From Tricholoma matsutake (Eukaryota; Basidiomycota; Agaricomycetes; Agaricales; Tricholomataceae), in contig AP026538.1 of the NCBI GenBank assembly GCA_026075535.2, forward strand, positions 15,942,337 through 16,006,336: a DNA stretch of 64,000 bases, given 5' to 3'. The translations under genes and the position numbers were made by a program. Below the pieces are notes generated by a model that worked only from the letters and a program-made list of their open reading frames with translations, had not been told where the DNA came from and ran no database searches. This document shows, piece by piece, positions 1-10,051 of the stretch (the stretch's first letter is position 1; each line of letters starts with the position of its first letter).

Positions 1-99
1 GACGACGCTTCCCAAAGCTCCACAGAGTCCCTACACACCGTTCCAGATACTCTCGCCTTTATCACGCCGCCATTTTCGCCAAATGCGCTCCCTAGCGAC

Positions 100-1217
100 A
101 TGGACGCATCAGAACGCTTCGATGTGCTTGAAAGCAACATTTCCGGAATGCGCGCGCAAATTGACTCGCTTAAATCTACGATTGAAAACTTCGTTAGGAC
201 CCTCCAGGCTAACCCTACGACTAATAGTTCCCCCTTCACGACTCCAAGCGCACCCAACAACGACGTTTTGCCAAACGCGTCCACTAAGGAACGTGCCCAG
301 ATCAAACCGTCCCCCCCCGCCGAATTTAATGGTGCACGTGCGCAGGGATGTGCATTCCTTAATTCCTGTGAGTTATACATTAGTCTCCAGTCGCATCAAT
401 TCGTCGATGAGGCTGCAAAAATTTATTGGGCCTTCACATACATGAAATCTGAACACGCCTATCTCTATGTGGACTGTATCCTACGTCAAACTAAAGAACT
501 TGGTTCTCTACCTTTCTCCACTTGGGGTGACTTTCGAGCTGAGTTCGTACGCCACTTCTGCCCCCTCAATGAACGCCACCGAGCAGTGACATGACTTGAG
601 TCATCCACTTACCACCAGGGACGTCGATCTGTGGACGACTATATCGATGAGTTCAAGGATTTGGTGGACATGGCAGGGTATGGGAGTGGGTTACCAGTGG
701 TGGTGAAGTTCCGACGGGGGCTCAACCGAGAAATTCAGGACCAGATTGCACAGATGTTGGAAGGGCGCCCAGCGGACGATGATATCCTTGCTTGGTATGA
801 AGCTGCTTCACTCTGTGATGAGAACTGACTCACAAATGCGGCGTTTAATGCTGCATTCCATGCTCCAACCACCACTCATACACCCTACACCTTCAATCGA
901 AGCCTCCCCCGCCCTAACCCCATTCCTGCTCATCAAACTCCCACACCAGCTGTCAATGTCCCAGTACCAATGGATGTTGATGCAGCCTGCAGCCGTGCAC
1001 ATAAGTTGGATCTCTGCTACTGTTGTGGGGAACCTGGACACAGGGCTGGAGCGTGTCCCCATCGTCAGGATATCCGCATGCTCACCCCCGAGGGACAAGA
1101 CGAACTCCTGCAAGATTTGTTGGCACTTGTAGATGTTGAGGAAGTGAAGGATCAAGTTGCAGAGGAGGTTAAGCTGGAAGTTGTAGAGGAGCAGGATTTT
1201 CCTATTCGCAGCGAGTG
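100..1217 (+). pseudogene. Element A gag (broken)
   Basis: Capsid/nucleocapsid polyprotein that would package element RNA into cytoplasmic particles. ATG at 100 opens a frame that runs to TGA at 592-594. After that stop the frame from 631 encodes a gag-like segment to TGA at 826-828, and the same frame continues to about 1217. A CCHC zinc knuckle (C-Y-C-C-G-E-P-G-H-R-A-G-A-C) lies near 1012-1055. Both internal TGA codons are plausibly decayed CGA codons, because the surrounding protein is continuous. A frameshift near 1215 separates gag from the protease region. The N-terminal 60 residues look coiled-coil-like, and the segment before the knuckle is Pro/Thr-rich. Confidence 0.8.
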
Positions 1218-4200
1218 AATTGTACACCCTCACTGCCTGTCCATAACCGCTTTGAAGTCTTGTCAGTTGAATCCCCGGAGAATGAATCCATTTCTGTGAC
1301 TGCTCCCCTCTCTGATCCTTCGAAGTTGGCTAAAGACGTACCTGCTCTCCCCATCTCTCCTTCTACTCCATGTCCCAAAATTAAATCATGGGAGCGTAAA
1401 CTACCACGCAAGTATATTGTGGCATCCACTCCCTCTGCACATTCCTTAAACCTAGCCATCGAACTGCAGACGACCGACACTGGACAGATACTCGGTGTCT
1501 CTGCGCTCCTGGACTCTGGTGTGACTGGTCTCTTCATTGATTCCCATCTGGTACAACAACATCATCTAATACTCGCTCACTCTCACGTCCGATACCTGTA
1601 TATAATGTGGATGGATCCCCAAATGAAGCTGGTGCCATCCGAGAGGTTGCAGACCTGGTTCTCCATTACAAAGATCATAGTGAGCGTGCCCTTTTTGCTG
1701 TCACTCAATTAGGAAAGCAAAAGGCGATTTTGGGATATCCATGGCTTCGAGACCATAACCCAGAGGTCGACTGGCACACTGGGGAGGTTACCATGAGCCG
1801 ATGTCCATCCCACTGTCGAACGTGTTTCACAGAAGCCAGGCAAGAACGTCGTGGACAGAAGGTGGCAATACAACAAACTCAGAAGTGTCGTGCTGGACCC
1901 CTGCCTATACCTGAAGTGGAATTGGAAGGGGTTCCTGATCTAATGCCGGACTCGGATGATGATGATGAGGACCCAGAGGAAGTGGAGGAGGGTGATCGGA
2001 TCTTCTACACTGCGATTCGCTCATCGCATGAGGTGTGTGCCACATCAAACATATCCCAACGCCTCGCCAAGGCCTTCCACAAAAACAACGCTGCTAAATC
2101 CTCTACTAACTCCTTACTCCCTCATCTCCATGAGTTTGAAGACGTGTTCTCCAAGGAGTCATTCGACTCTCTTCCTGCGCGTAAGCCATGGGATCACGTG
2201 ATCGAACTCACCCCCGGTGCAACCCCTTCATCCTGCAAGGTCTATCCTCTCTCTCCGGAGGAACAACGGCAGCTTGACCAGTTCATCGACGAGCACCTGG
2301 CCTCTGGATGTATTCGACCATCGAAGTCACCCATGGCCTCTCCCTTTTTCTTTGTCAAGAAGAAGGATGGCTCACTTCGACCAGTTCAAGACTACAGAAG
2401 ACTCAACAACATCACGGTCAAGAATCGCTACCCACTACCCCTCATCTCTGAACTCATAAACCAGCTCCGTGGAGCCTGATACTTCACCAAGCTCGATGTC
2501 CGTTGGGGCTATAATAATGTGAGGATAAAGGAGGGAGATGAGTGGAAGGCAGCCTTTCGTACCAACCATGGTCTTTTTGACCTGCTTGTCATGTTCTTTG
2601 GCCTTACTAATAGCCCTGCCACCTTTCAGACCATGATGAACGACATCTTCCATGACCTCATCCTCGAAGGCGTTGTCTGCATCTATCTTGACGACATCCT
2701 CATCTTCACTCGCACGGTTGAAGAGCACCGTCGCATCACGCGCCTCGTCCTAGAGCGACTTCGACGGTACAAACTCTACCTTCGTCAGGACAAATGCGAG
2801 TTCGAAAGGACTAAGATCGAGTACCTCGGCCTGATTATCTCGGAGGGTCAAGTGGAGATGGATCCTATCAAGGTAAACGGGGTCACAGCTTGGCTGACAC
2901 CCACGAACAAGAAGGAGGTGCAGTCTTTCCTGGGCTTCATCAATTTTTATCGGTGTTTTATCAAGGATTTCTCACATCATGCACGACTGCTGTTCGACTT
3001 GACAGGAAAGGAGGCATGGAGGTGGGATAATGCACAACAGGAGGCGTTCGAAAAGCTTAAGGAGATGGTCACTTCCGCTCTGATCCTTACCTTTGCTGAC
3101 GATTCGCGTCCTTTTTGTGTAGAAGCCGACAGTTGGGACTTTGTGACGGGCGCTGTGTTGTCTCAGCAGTCTCCGGAGGACCAGAAGTGGCATCCTGTTG
3201 TGTTCTACTCCAAAAGCCTTAGTGCTGTAGAGAGAAACTACGAGATCCACAACAAGGAGATGTTGGCGATAATGCGTGCGCTTGAGGAGTGGCGACACTT
3301 CCTCGAGGGTGCCCAACACAAGGTGGAAATTTGGACGGATCACAAGAACCTTGAGTACTTCATGATGGCCAAGAAATTGAACCGTCGTCAAGCTCGTTGG
3401 TCCCTGTATCTATCTAGATTTGACTTCTCCTTGCACCACCATCCAGGTCGCAGCATGGGGAAGACCGATGCCCTATCCCGACGTGCAGACCATGGGGATG
3501 GCAGCGGTGACAACCAAAACATTGTGCTGTTGCAGCCAGACCTGTTCACCATTCGGGCACTGGAAGGCATCGTACCCCAGGGCGAGGAGCGGGACATTCT
3601 ACGTGACATTCATCATGCAAACCATAGCGGTTTACATGAGGATGTTGTTGCCCAAGCTGTTAAAGAACTGAGGAAGGGATCGACCCTTTCCTTATGTGCG
3701 GCAGAGTGGGCTGAAAAGGAGGACTTGTTGTATTTCAGGGATCGCATCTATGTTCCCAATGACCCAGACCTTCGCCGGCGCATCATATCCCAACACCATG
3801 ACTCACAGATTGCTGGCCACCCCGGACGTTGGAAGACCTTGGAGCTCACCTCACGGAACTATTGGTGGCCACAAATGTCACGGCTCATTGGTCAGTATTG
3901 TCACACTTGTGACCTTTGCTTACGCACCAAGGTCCCTCATTGCAAGCCTATTGGTGAGCTACACCCTCTTCCTGTTCCAGAGAGTCGTTGGGATGTCGTC
4001 AGCGTCGACTTTGTGGTGGAATTGCCAGAGTCAAACGGGTTTGATGCGGTGATGTGCACAGTTGACTCAGTGGGAAAACGCACTCACTTCATTCCCACTC
4101 ACACCACTGTCAGTGCCCTAGGTGCCGCTCGACTCTACCTCCACCACGTGTGGAAATTACATGGACTTCCTGGTGCCTTCCTCTCGGATCGTGGCCCTCA

Positions 4201-5116
4201 GTTCATGGCAGAGTTCACTCGTGAGCTGTACCAACTCCTGGGGATCAAACTCCTCGCTTCAACTGCTTATCACCCACAAACTGATGGCCAGACGGAGCGA
4301 GTCAACCAGGAACTGGAGCAGTACATCCGCCTCTTTGTCAATGAACGCCAGGACGATTGGGATGATCTCCTTCCTTTGGCCGAGTTCGGGTACAACAACC
4401 ATGTCCATGCTTCCACTCAACAGACCCCTTTCCTCTTAGACACTGGACGACATCCATGCATGGGATTTGAACCTCGCCAAACTCCCTCACACATCGAGAC
4501 AGTGAATGAGTTCACAGAACGCATGAGGGATAGCTTGGAGGAGGCAAGGGCAGCCTTAGCAAAGGCGAAGGACGACATGGCGCAATTTTACAACCAACGC
4601 CACTCCCCAACCCCTCAGTACAAGGTTGGTGATCGAGTTTATCTTGACTCCAGTGACATCTCCACTACACGTCCATCCAAGAAACTCGCTCATCGCTTCT
4701 TGGGACCTTTCCCCATTGTCAAGTGTGTTGGAACACATGCCTATTGTCTACGCCTCCCAGCCTCCATGTCCAGACTCCATCCCGTCTTCCATGTCGTCAA
4801 ATTGCTTCCAGCTCCCCCAGATCCATTCCCGGGACGCCATTCACACCCACCACCACCACCTACAGTGATCGAGGGAGAACCCCAATATGAAGTCGAGTCA
4901 ATCTTGGACAGCTGTTTGCGTCGAGGAAAACTCCAGTATTTGGTACATTGGAAGGGTTATGGGTATGAGGAGAACTCATGGGTCGAAGAGTCTGATGTAA
5001 ATGCCCCTCGGTTAATCAAGGAATTCCACCGATGGCACACTGCTGCACCGCGTTGCATTCAAGTCACGGACTTTGGTCGTATACGATTTCGAATGCATCG
5101 GGGCGATGCATCTTAG
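1218..5116 (+). pseudogene. Element A pol (protease-RT-RNase H-integrase-chromodomain)
   Basis: The protease core (L-L-D-S-G-V-T-G) is near 1504-1530, with a frameshift at about 1580-1605. RT starts near 2230. An in-frame TGA at 2477-2479 replaces an expected Trp in the motif A region. The YLDD active site is at 2684-2695. RNase H shows the D, E and D positions (around 3124, 3262 and 3337). The integrase has an H-H-C-C finger at about 3800-3920, core Asp in V-D-F-V and D-R-G-P-Q-F, and Glu in Q-E-L-E-Q. A chromodomain (Y-E-V-E-S-I-L ... W-K-G-Y) at about 4885-5030 would steer integration to modified histones. From 2519 to 5116 (865 codons) there is no break, so this half of pol is recent or little decayed. 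Confidence 0.9.
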
Positions 5117-5127
5117 AGAGGGCGTGA

Positions 5128-5492
5128 TGTAAGGGGACTAGGGGGTGCCCTGTGTGTTTTTCCTATTTTTTATGTTCGTCCCATATTTTTCCCCACCTCA
5201 TTTCCTTCTATTCTTCATTTTCTATGATTTTTCCGGATTTTATTACTAATTTTCCCTTGCTATCATGTTTGTATATGTTGACACTTTTATATTTAGAGGC
5301 GGAGTACCCCTTCCGACACATACCCCTTGGTATGATGTCATTCGGCGGCCTTGATCCGCCTATCTCCGCCTTTTTCTATTTTTAGGTTATATTTGATTTT
5401 TGTTGTCTTCACATATACTGGGCATCAGCAAGGGGATCCTTAGAGTTTTCTCTTCGGATTTCCCTTTGCTAGAGGCCTAGGTTGCCCTTATA
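5128..5492 (+). repeat. 3' LTR of element A (365 bp)
   Basis: It starts with TGTAAGGG and ends with CCCTTATA, which matches the inverted terminus CCCTTACA apart from one C-to-T change. A purine-rich tract (AGAGAGGGCG, about 5115-5124) lies just upstream and fits the polypurine primer of plus-strand DNA synthesis. The right end meets element B sequence directly. Confidence 0.75.
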
Positions 5493-5493
5493 A

Positions 5494-7461
5494 ATGCTAT
5501 GTGAAGATGACAAATGGCATCCTTGTGCATATTTATCCCACGGGTTGAATGATGTGGAGAGACATTATGATGTGCATGACAAAGAGATGTTGGGGATAAT
5601 ATGAGCATTGGAGGCATGGAGACATTATTTGGAGGGATGTATGCATCAGATTGAGATCTGGACAGATCATCAAAATCTGCAATACTTCATGTCCGCTAAA
5701 AAGCTTAACTGCAGGCAAGCACATTGGGCGCTATTCCTATCATGTTTCAATTCTCACTTGGTCCACAAAGCAGGAAGCTTAATGAGGAAGGCAGATGCAT
5801 TATCCAGACGGATTGATCACAAAAAGGGGGTGGAGGACAATAAAAATGTTACCTTACTCAAACACAAATACTTTCACATTTGTGCTATGTGTCAAGGGCA
5901 TCTATTTAAAGCAGAAATGTTGTCTAAAATTAGACAATGTTTGGATATGGACTATGAGGTAGTGGAAGCTGTGAAAGCTATGAAGGAAGAAAAGAAGGGT
6001 AATATTAGAGGAGATGAATGGGTTGAGGAGCAAGGGTTGGTGTTATTCCAAGGAAAGGTGTATGTGCTGAAGGATCAGGATTTGCGAAGGGAGATTGTCT
6101 GGTTATGTCATAATACACCAACCGCTGGACACCTGGGAAGATTGAAGATGTTGGAATTAGTGATGCGAAATTATTGGTGGCCCAGAATTTCCAAATATGT
6201 GTTGGGGTATGTGGATGGATGTGATACATGCATGAGGGGGAAGAAATTTCCAGAGAAGCCTGCAGGAAACTTGATGCTGAACACCATACCTAAAATGCCA
6301 TGGCAAGATATATCTGTGGATTTTATCACCAGATTACCTGAAGCTCAAGGGTACGATGCAATATTTGTAGTATGTGACTGCTTCACAAAGGAGGTCCATA
6401 TTATTCCTACTACTACAGAAACCTCATCATTGGGCTTGGCGCACCCCTATCTAAATCAAGTATGGCAATTACATGGATTACCTCATACCATTATCTCCAA
6501 TTGCGGACCACAATTTGCTTCTGCATTTATGTGAGAACTAAATAACATATTGGGAATTCAAACCAAATTATCTATGGCATATCACCCACAGACTGATGGG
6601 CAGACAGAGAGAATGAATCAGGAGTTGGAGCAGTACCTACATATGTTTGTCAACTACCAACAGACCAACTGGCCCAAATGGCTGGCAATTGCCAAATTTT
6701 CACACAATAACAAATTCCATTTGGCTACGCATATGTCACCCTTTTTTGCAAATTATGGGTATCATCCTCACATGGGAGTAGAACCCAGAAGGGAAGTCAA
6801 AGTACAATCAGTAGAAGATTTTGTATCTAAGATGCAAAAGGTACAAGAGGAAGCAGAGGCAGCATTGAAGAAAGCACGTGATGACATGATGCGACATGTG
6901 GATCATACTTGAGTGCATGCTCTGGAGTACAAAGTTGGTGACTTGGTATGGCTAAGTACCAAGGACCTAAATATTCCATGACCTTCAGGAAAACTTATGG
7001 AGAAACAAGTTGGCCCATACGCAATCTCTAAAGTGATCTCACCTAATGCAGTAGTACGAAAATTACCCTGATCATTCAAGATCAATCCTGAGATTAACGT
7101 ATCCCGCTTATGCCCTTACTGCCCACCCACTATTCCTGGCCAACAAACCACCCCACAACCTCAAATAATAGTAGAAGGTGCTCCAGAATATGTAGTTGAA
7201 GAAACTCTAGACTCATGTCTTTGACGAAACAAATTGGAGTTCTTAATAAAGTGGAAAAACTATACTGATGAAAATAATTTGTGGGAACCCAAAGAGAATT
7301 GTCAGCGAGTGTGTAGTGCAATCACCCAATTCTTTAAATGTAATCTGAATGCCCCGCGTCGCATTGTGAGAATGGTGTATGAGGGGATGAAATTCCAGCC
7401 TTACCAAAATTTCATGGAGGGGACAGACACAATATTTTCTCACCTGGAAGTCGAGGCATAA
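5494..7461 (+). pseudogene. B1 pol remnant (RNase H, integrase, chromodomain)
   Basis: The end of RNase H (W-R-H-Y-L-E-G, then W-T-D-H-Q-N-L) is followed by the zinc-binding H-H-C-C region, the integrase core and a C-terminal chromodomain (E-F-L-I-K-W-K-N-Y). TGA stops at 5602-5604, 6532-6534, 6910-6912, 7222-7224 and several between 6970 and 7080 fall at codons that are CGA, CAA or similar in B2 or B3. The second catalytic Asp of the integrase reads S-N-C-G-P-Q-F (Asp to Asn), so the enzyme would be inactive even without the stops. Confidence 0.88.
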
Positions 7462-7472
7462 AAGGGGGGTAA

Positions 7473-7853
7473 TGGTAGGAAACAGCCCCATTACCTAATA
7501 AAATTTCATTTTATTTTATTATGTTGAATTACACTACACTTTGATAGTGTGAGAATTTTATTTCGCACACATCATTATGTACACACCTGTACATGCACAT
7601 CAATAACAACAATGTACAATATATGTAACATAGTATATAAACCCTAAATATACACCTAGGGGACCCCAGTTGTGTTCTCTTAGGTATTCCACCTATGCTT
7701 GTGGTGTGAACAGCCTATCTCAACAAACTCATCTATAAATAACCCCTCTCATCAAAACCATCAATTCCCCCATCATGCACGTGGATCCTGCCCCCTTCTT
7801 GTAGAGAGAACCTGCATGGTCTTAGCTAGCAGCTAGTGGGTGTCGCCCTAACA
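7473..7853 (+). repeat. 3' LTR of B1 (381 bp)
   Basis: It starts TGGTAGG (TGTTAGG in the other copies) and ends CCTAACA, forming the short inverted terminal repeat of this family. It is preceded by the polypurine tract AAAAGGGGGG (7460-7469). It holds a TATATAA box at about 7634, a likely pol II promoter core, which is also present in the LTRs of B2 and B3. The base 3' of the LTR starts GTATC, a candidate target-duplication half that cannot be paired. Confidence 0.85.
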
Positions 7854-7900
7854 GTATCCTTTTATATTTAAAGACATGGTTTTTATGCTTGCTCAGGTGT
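7854..7900 (-). mobile_element. Possible short remnant of LINE E1 beyond D0
   Basis: About 45 bp (containing TTTAAAGACATGG and ATGCTTGCTCAG) resemble the segment of LINE E that follows the D0 insertion point. The match is degenerate. If correct, D0 sits inside E1, its target duplication is ATGCTT(CCT)CTCAG-like, and B1 cut E1 at 7853. Confidence 0.3.
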
Positions 7901-9049
7901 TTTTCCAATGTTTATTCCATCTTCGTGCAGCCAGGGGTGTTGGTGGGTGATTTGGTTCTTCTGGTTGTCCATCTGAGCTTGGGATGTGGTCCCATTGTTT
8001 GTCTGGTTGGTCCTCTCTCTCAGTGTCTGGGTCAGGGTTCCTGTCCAGGGTTGGTGGAGGATGAAGTGCCATTATCTGTGAATGAGAGGCTGGAATCGCA
8101 GCCACCTCTCATGCCATGCTACATCAACTGGATGCGATGACCATGTTCATTGGTACCATCCATGTGTCCGCTGTTTCTCCTGCAGAGAGGAATGCATGGT
8201 GCCAAATGGCCTGGGATTTATTCATGGCCACCTGGCGATTGTCTGAGATGATGTCAGCGGAGCTAGCTGCAGCCGCAACACCTCTCGATCTCATGTCACT
8301 GGCAGCTTTCCAAGCTTCCTATGCGGCGATGCTAGCTGCTCGATCAGAGCCTCAATCTGGGGAACCCTTGTCCCCAGCATGGTGCCATTGTCCTCAAGGT
8401 CCTCATGGACAGCAGCGCTGCAACTAGAATGGGGGCCTACACCTCTGTACTCACACCCACCAAATGACTGGTGGCTGCTGGCAGGACGGTGACATTTTGT
8501 CACTACCCTATACCTTCCCCCCGCTGCGGGGGGGACAATGTCATCGAGTGCATGCACCTTTTGGCATTTGCTCGAGGGGGGCCTTGCCCCCCTGCTTATG
8601 GTGGTTCCGGTGAATAACCAGGTGAACAACCAGCTGCCACATCTCTGTTACTCGTGCACGACATGGTAATGGTCCACCTCATTCATCTGGGGTGGTCAAC
8701 CTGGAAATATGCAGATGGTTATTCCTCCCGCAAGGGGGGATTTACAGTGAATTAACACTGCTGTGCCTGGTCTGACTTCAGTCAGACATGTGGGTGGGGG
8801 ACCGTTTTGCTCCAGTGGACGATCTAATGGCTAGCCTCAGGAGGGGGGGCTCCCCCTCCAGATTATTGCCTTTCCTGGCTGAGAGGCCAATGTTTGTGGC
8901 ACTGCCTGCCTAAAGTGGCTAAAGTGGGAACCTGGGTGGGAGATGGGCGAGGGGAACACATAGATAGAGTAGTACCTGAGTTTGTACCCTGCTCCGTGGA
9001 CTGTGTTTGAGCCCCATGTTATAAATTCTGATCCAAAAAAAACAAGAAA
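7901..9049 (+). mobile_element. Family D copy D0 (5'-truncated, poly(A)-tailed)
   Basis: From about 8040 it matches the other D copies: the ORF C-terminal part, the GC-rich inverted segment around 8850, then a tail ending ATAAATTCTGATCC followed by an A-rich run (9035-9049). It lies in the endonuclease gene of E1. The first 140 bp have no clear match in the other copies, so the left border is uncertain. Confidence 0.65.
8040..8427 (+). pseudogene. D0 fragment of the family D protein
   Basis: Reads open from about 8116 to 8427. The product shares runs such as E-R-N-A-W-C-Q-M, W-R-L-S-E-M-M-S-A-E-L-A-A and L-A-A-F-Q-A-S-Y-A-A-M with the intact ORF of D1 (10670-11437). Only the C-terminal third of the protein is represented. 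No function is recognised. Confidence 0.6.
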
Positions 9050-9853
9050 ATGCTTCCTCCTCAGATCCTTTTTTGATGGACCACTTGGTGACTGGAACCA
9101 GAGATCCTGGACCAGGTAGTGTCAGTGTCAGAGGGGCATGGTCAGACATGCCCCTGGCTTCTGGGATGATGTCACAGTACAACACAAATCTTAGATCCAT
9201 GGGTATGAACATTAGGTCGATCACCATGGGGTGAAAGCCCTGTTGGGGAGGAAAGTGGTGGGTCCCTCCATGGTGGGGAGGGCCCTTGCTAGGCCTAAAG
9301 CCATTGCCATTTCCACTAAGTGGTCAGTGTGAATGGAGTGTTCAGGCCCCTGGGGGTCCCAGGAGGTGTGTCTCATGTTAAAGTTGCCACACATGAAGTG
9401 TAGTCATGGGATCATCATGATACTTTCATACAGGAGTGTGATGGCCGAGTGTTGGCTGTCCGAATAGACGTTAGTGAGTAGCATGACATCTTCCCCTATT
9501 ACCAATAAAAAGATAAGGATGTCATGATTGTCGATCAGATCTTGGCGGAGACCTGGTCTTAGATTAGCGATGCTGTTTGCACAATACACAGCAACATGTG
9601 GAGGGGTGTCGATCCCTGATGGTCATACCAAGGTACCCCAATTGGGGCTCATCAGTGTGCCGATAACTTCTTCCCCTTCCCTGTTGTGGGCAGATGGGGT
9701 GTGTCTTATGAGTCTCCAAGGAGGCTCCTGAATAAATAGCAAATCATAGTCATCTACAAAATCTGCCAGTAATGAGTCCATGTAACCCCAATTTCTGTTT
9801 ACATTTTGACTAAATATGTGTAACTGTGGGGTAGATCTAAGTCTGTCCCTCAT
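9050..9853 (-). pseudogene. E1 ORF2, endonuclease domain (APE-like)
   Basis: Starts at ATG 9853-9851 immediately after the ORF1 stop. An N-terminal F-S-Q-N-V-N-R-N, then I-Q-E-P-P-W, G-N-F-N-M-R (normally G-D-F-N) and S-D-H-A-P-L are the hallmark motifs of the LINE apurinic-type endonuclease that nicks target DNA. Stops at about 9623 and 9402 break the frame, and the GDFN Asp is Asn. The right half of the protein is lost at the D0 junction after K-K-G-S-E-E-E-A. It would have acted in the nucleus in target-primed reverse transcription. Confidence 0.85.
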
Positions 9854-10040
9854 TTATGTTTGGCCACCGCATCCTGTGGGATGGTAAGCAGGAGGGGAGT
9901 GAGAGTTATGTCTCACACTCACCTTGTCATAGCGAGCTTTGATCCAGTCACAGTCAAAGTGATGTCGCCAGAAATTGCATCGACGGTTGTCGGATGCGTG
10001 GTTCTTCCAGCAGTTTAAGCACCTGGCCGGGTGAGGACAA
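9854..10040 (-). pseudogene. E1 ORF1, C-terminal part (left of D1)
   Basis: Encodes the last zinc knuckle (C-L-N-C-W-K-N-H-A-S-D-N-R-R-C) and a basic tail ending G-Q-T. It matches 30393-30567 of E2. The stop codon TAA is directly followed by the ORF2 ATG in the same frame. D1 separates this piece from the rest of ORF1 at 12256 and above. Confidence 0.8.
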
Positions 10041-10051
10041 GCTACCCCCTC

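Larger units (their letters stand above)
1..5492 (+). mobile_element. Ty3/gypsy chromodomain LTR retrotransposon A (5' LTR outside window)
   Basis: Gag, protease, reverse transcriptase, RNase H, integrase and chromodomain occur in the order typical of Ty3/gypsy chromodomain elements. A complete 3' LTR follows (5128-5492). The 5' LTR and leader lie before base 1. The LTR end at 5492 directly abuts sequence that reads on into the RNase H region of element B, so A probably inserted into a B copy (B1). The expected 5-bp target duplication would be 5493-5497, but its partner is outside the window. Coding decay: TGA at 592-594 and 826-828, frameshifts near 1215 and 1580-1605, and TGA at 2477-2479. 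From 2519 to 5116 pol is a single open frame. Confidence 0.93.
5493..7853 (+). mobile_element. Gypsy element B, copy B1 (RNase H to 3' LTR)
   Basis: 3' portion of a second gypsy family. It begins inside RNase H immediately after the LTR of A and ends with an LTR at 7853. The lack of a 5' half is explained by A having inserted here; the rest of B1 should lie left of the window. Compared with copies B2 and B3 it is the same family but heavily mutated. Confidence 0.85.

Noticed and set aside
8291..8629. 112-codon minus-strand ORF and similar ones in D and E regions
   Set aside because: They overlap recognised D or E coding segments in other frames and are not conserved between copies.
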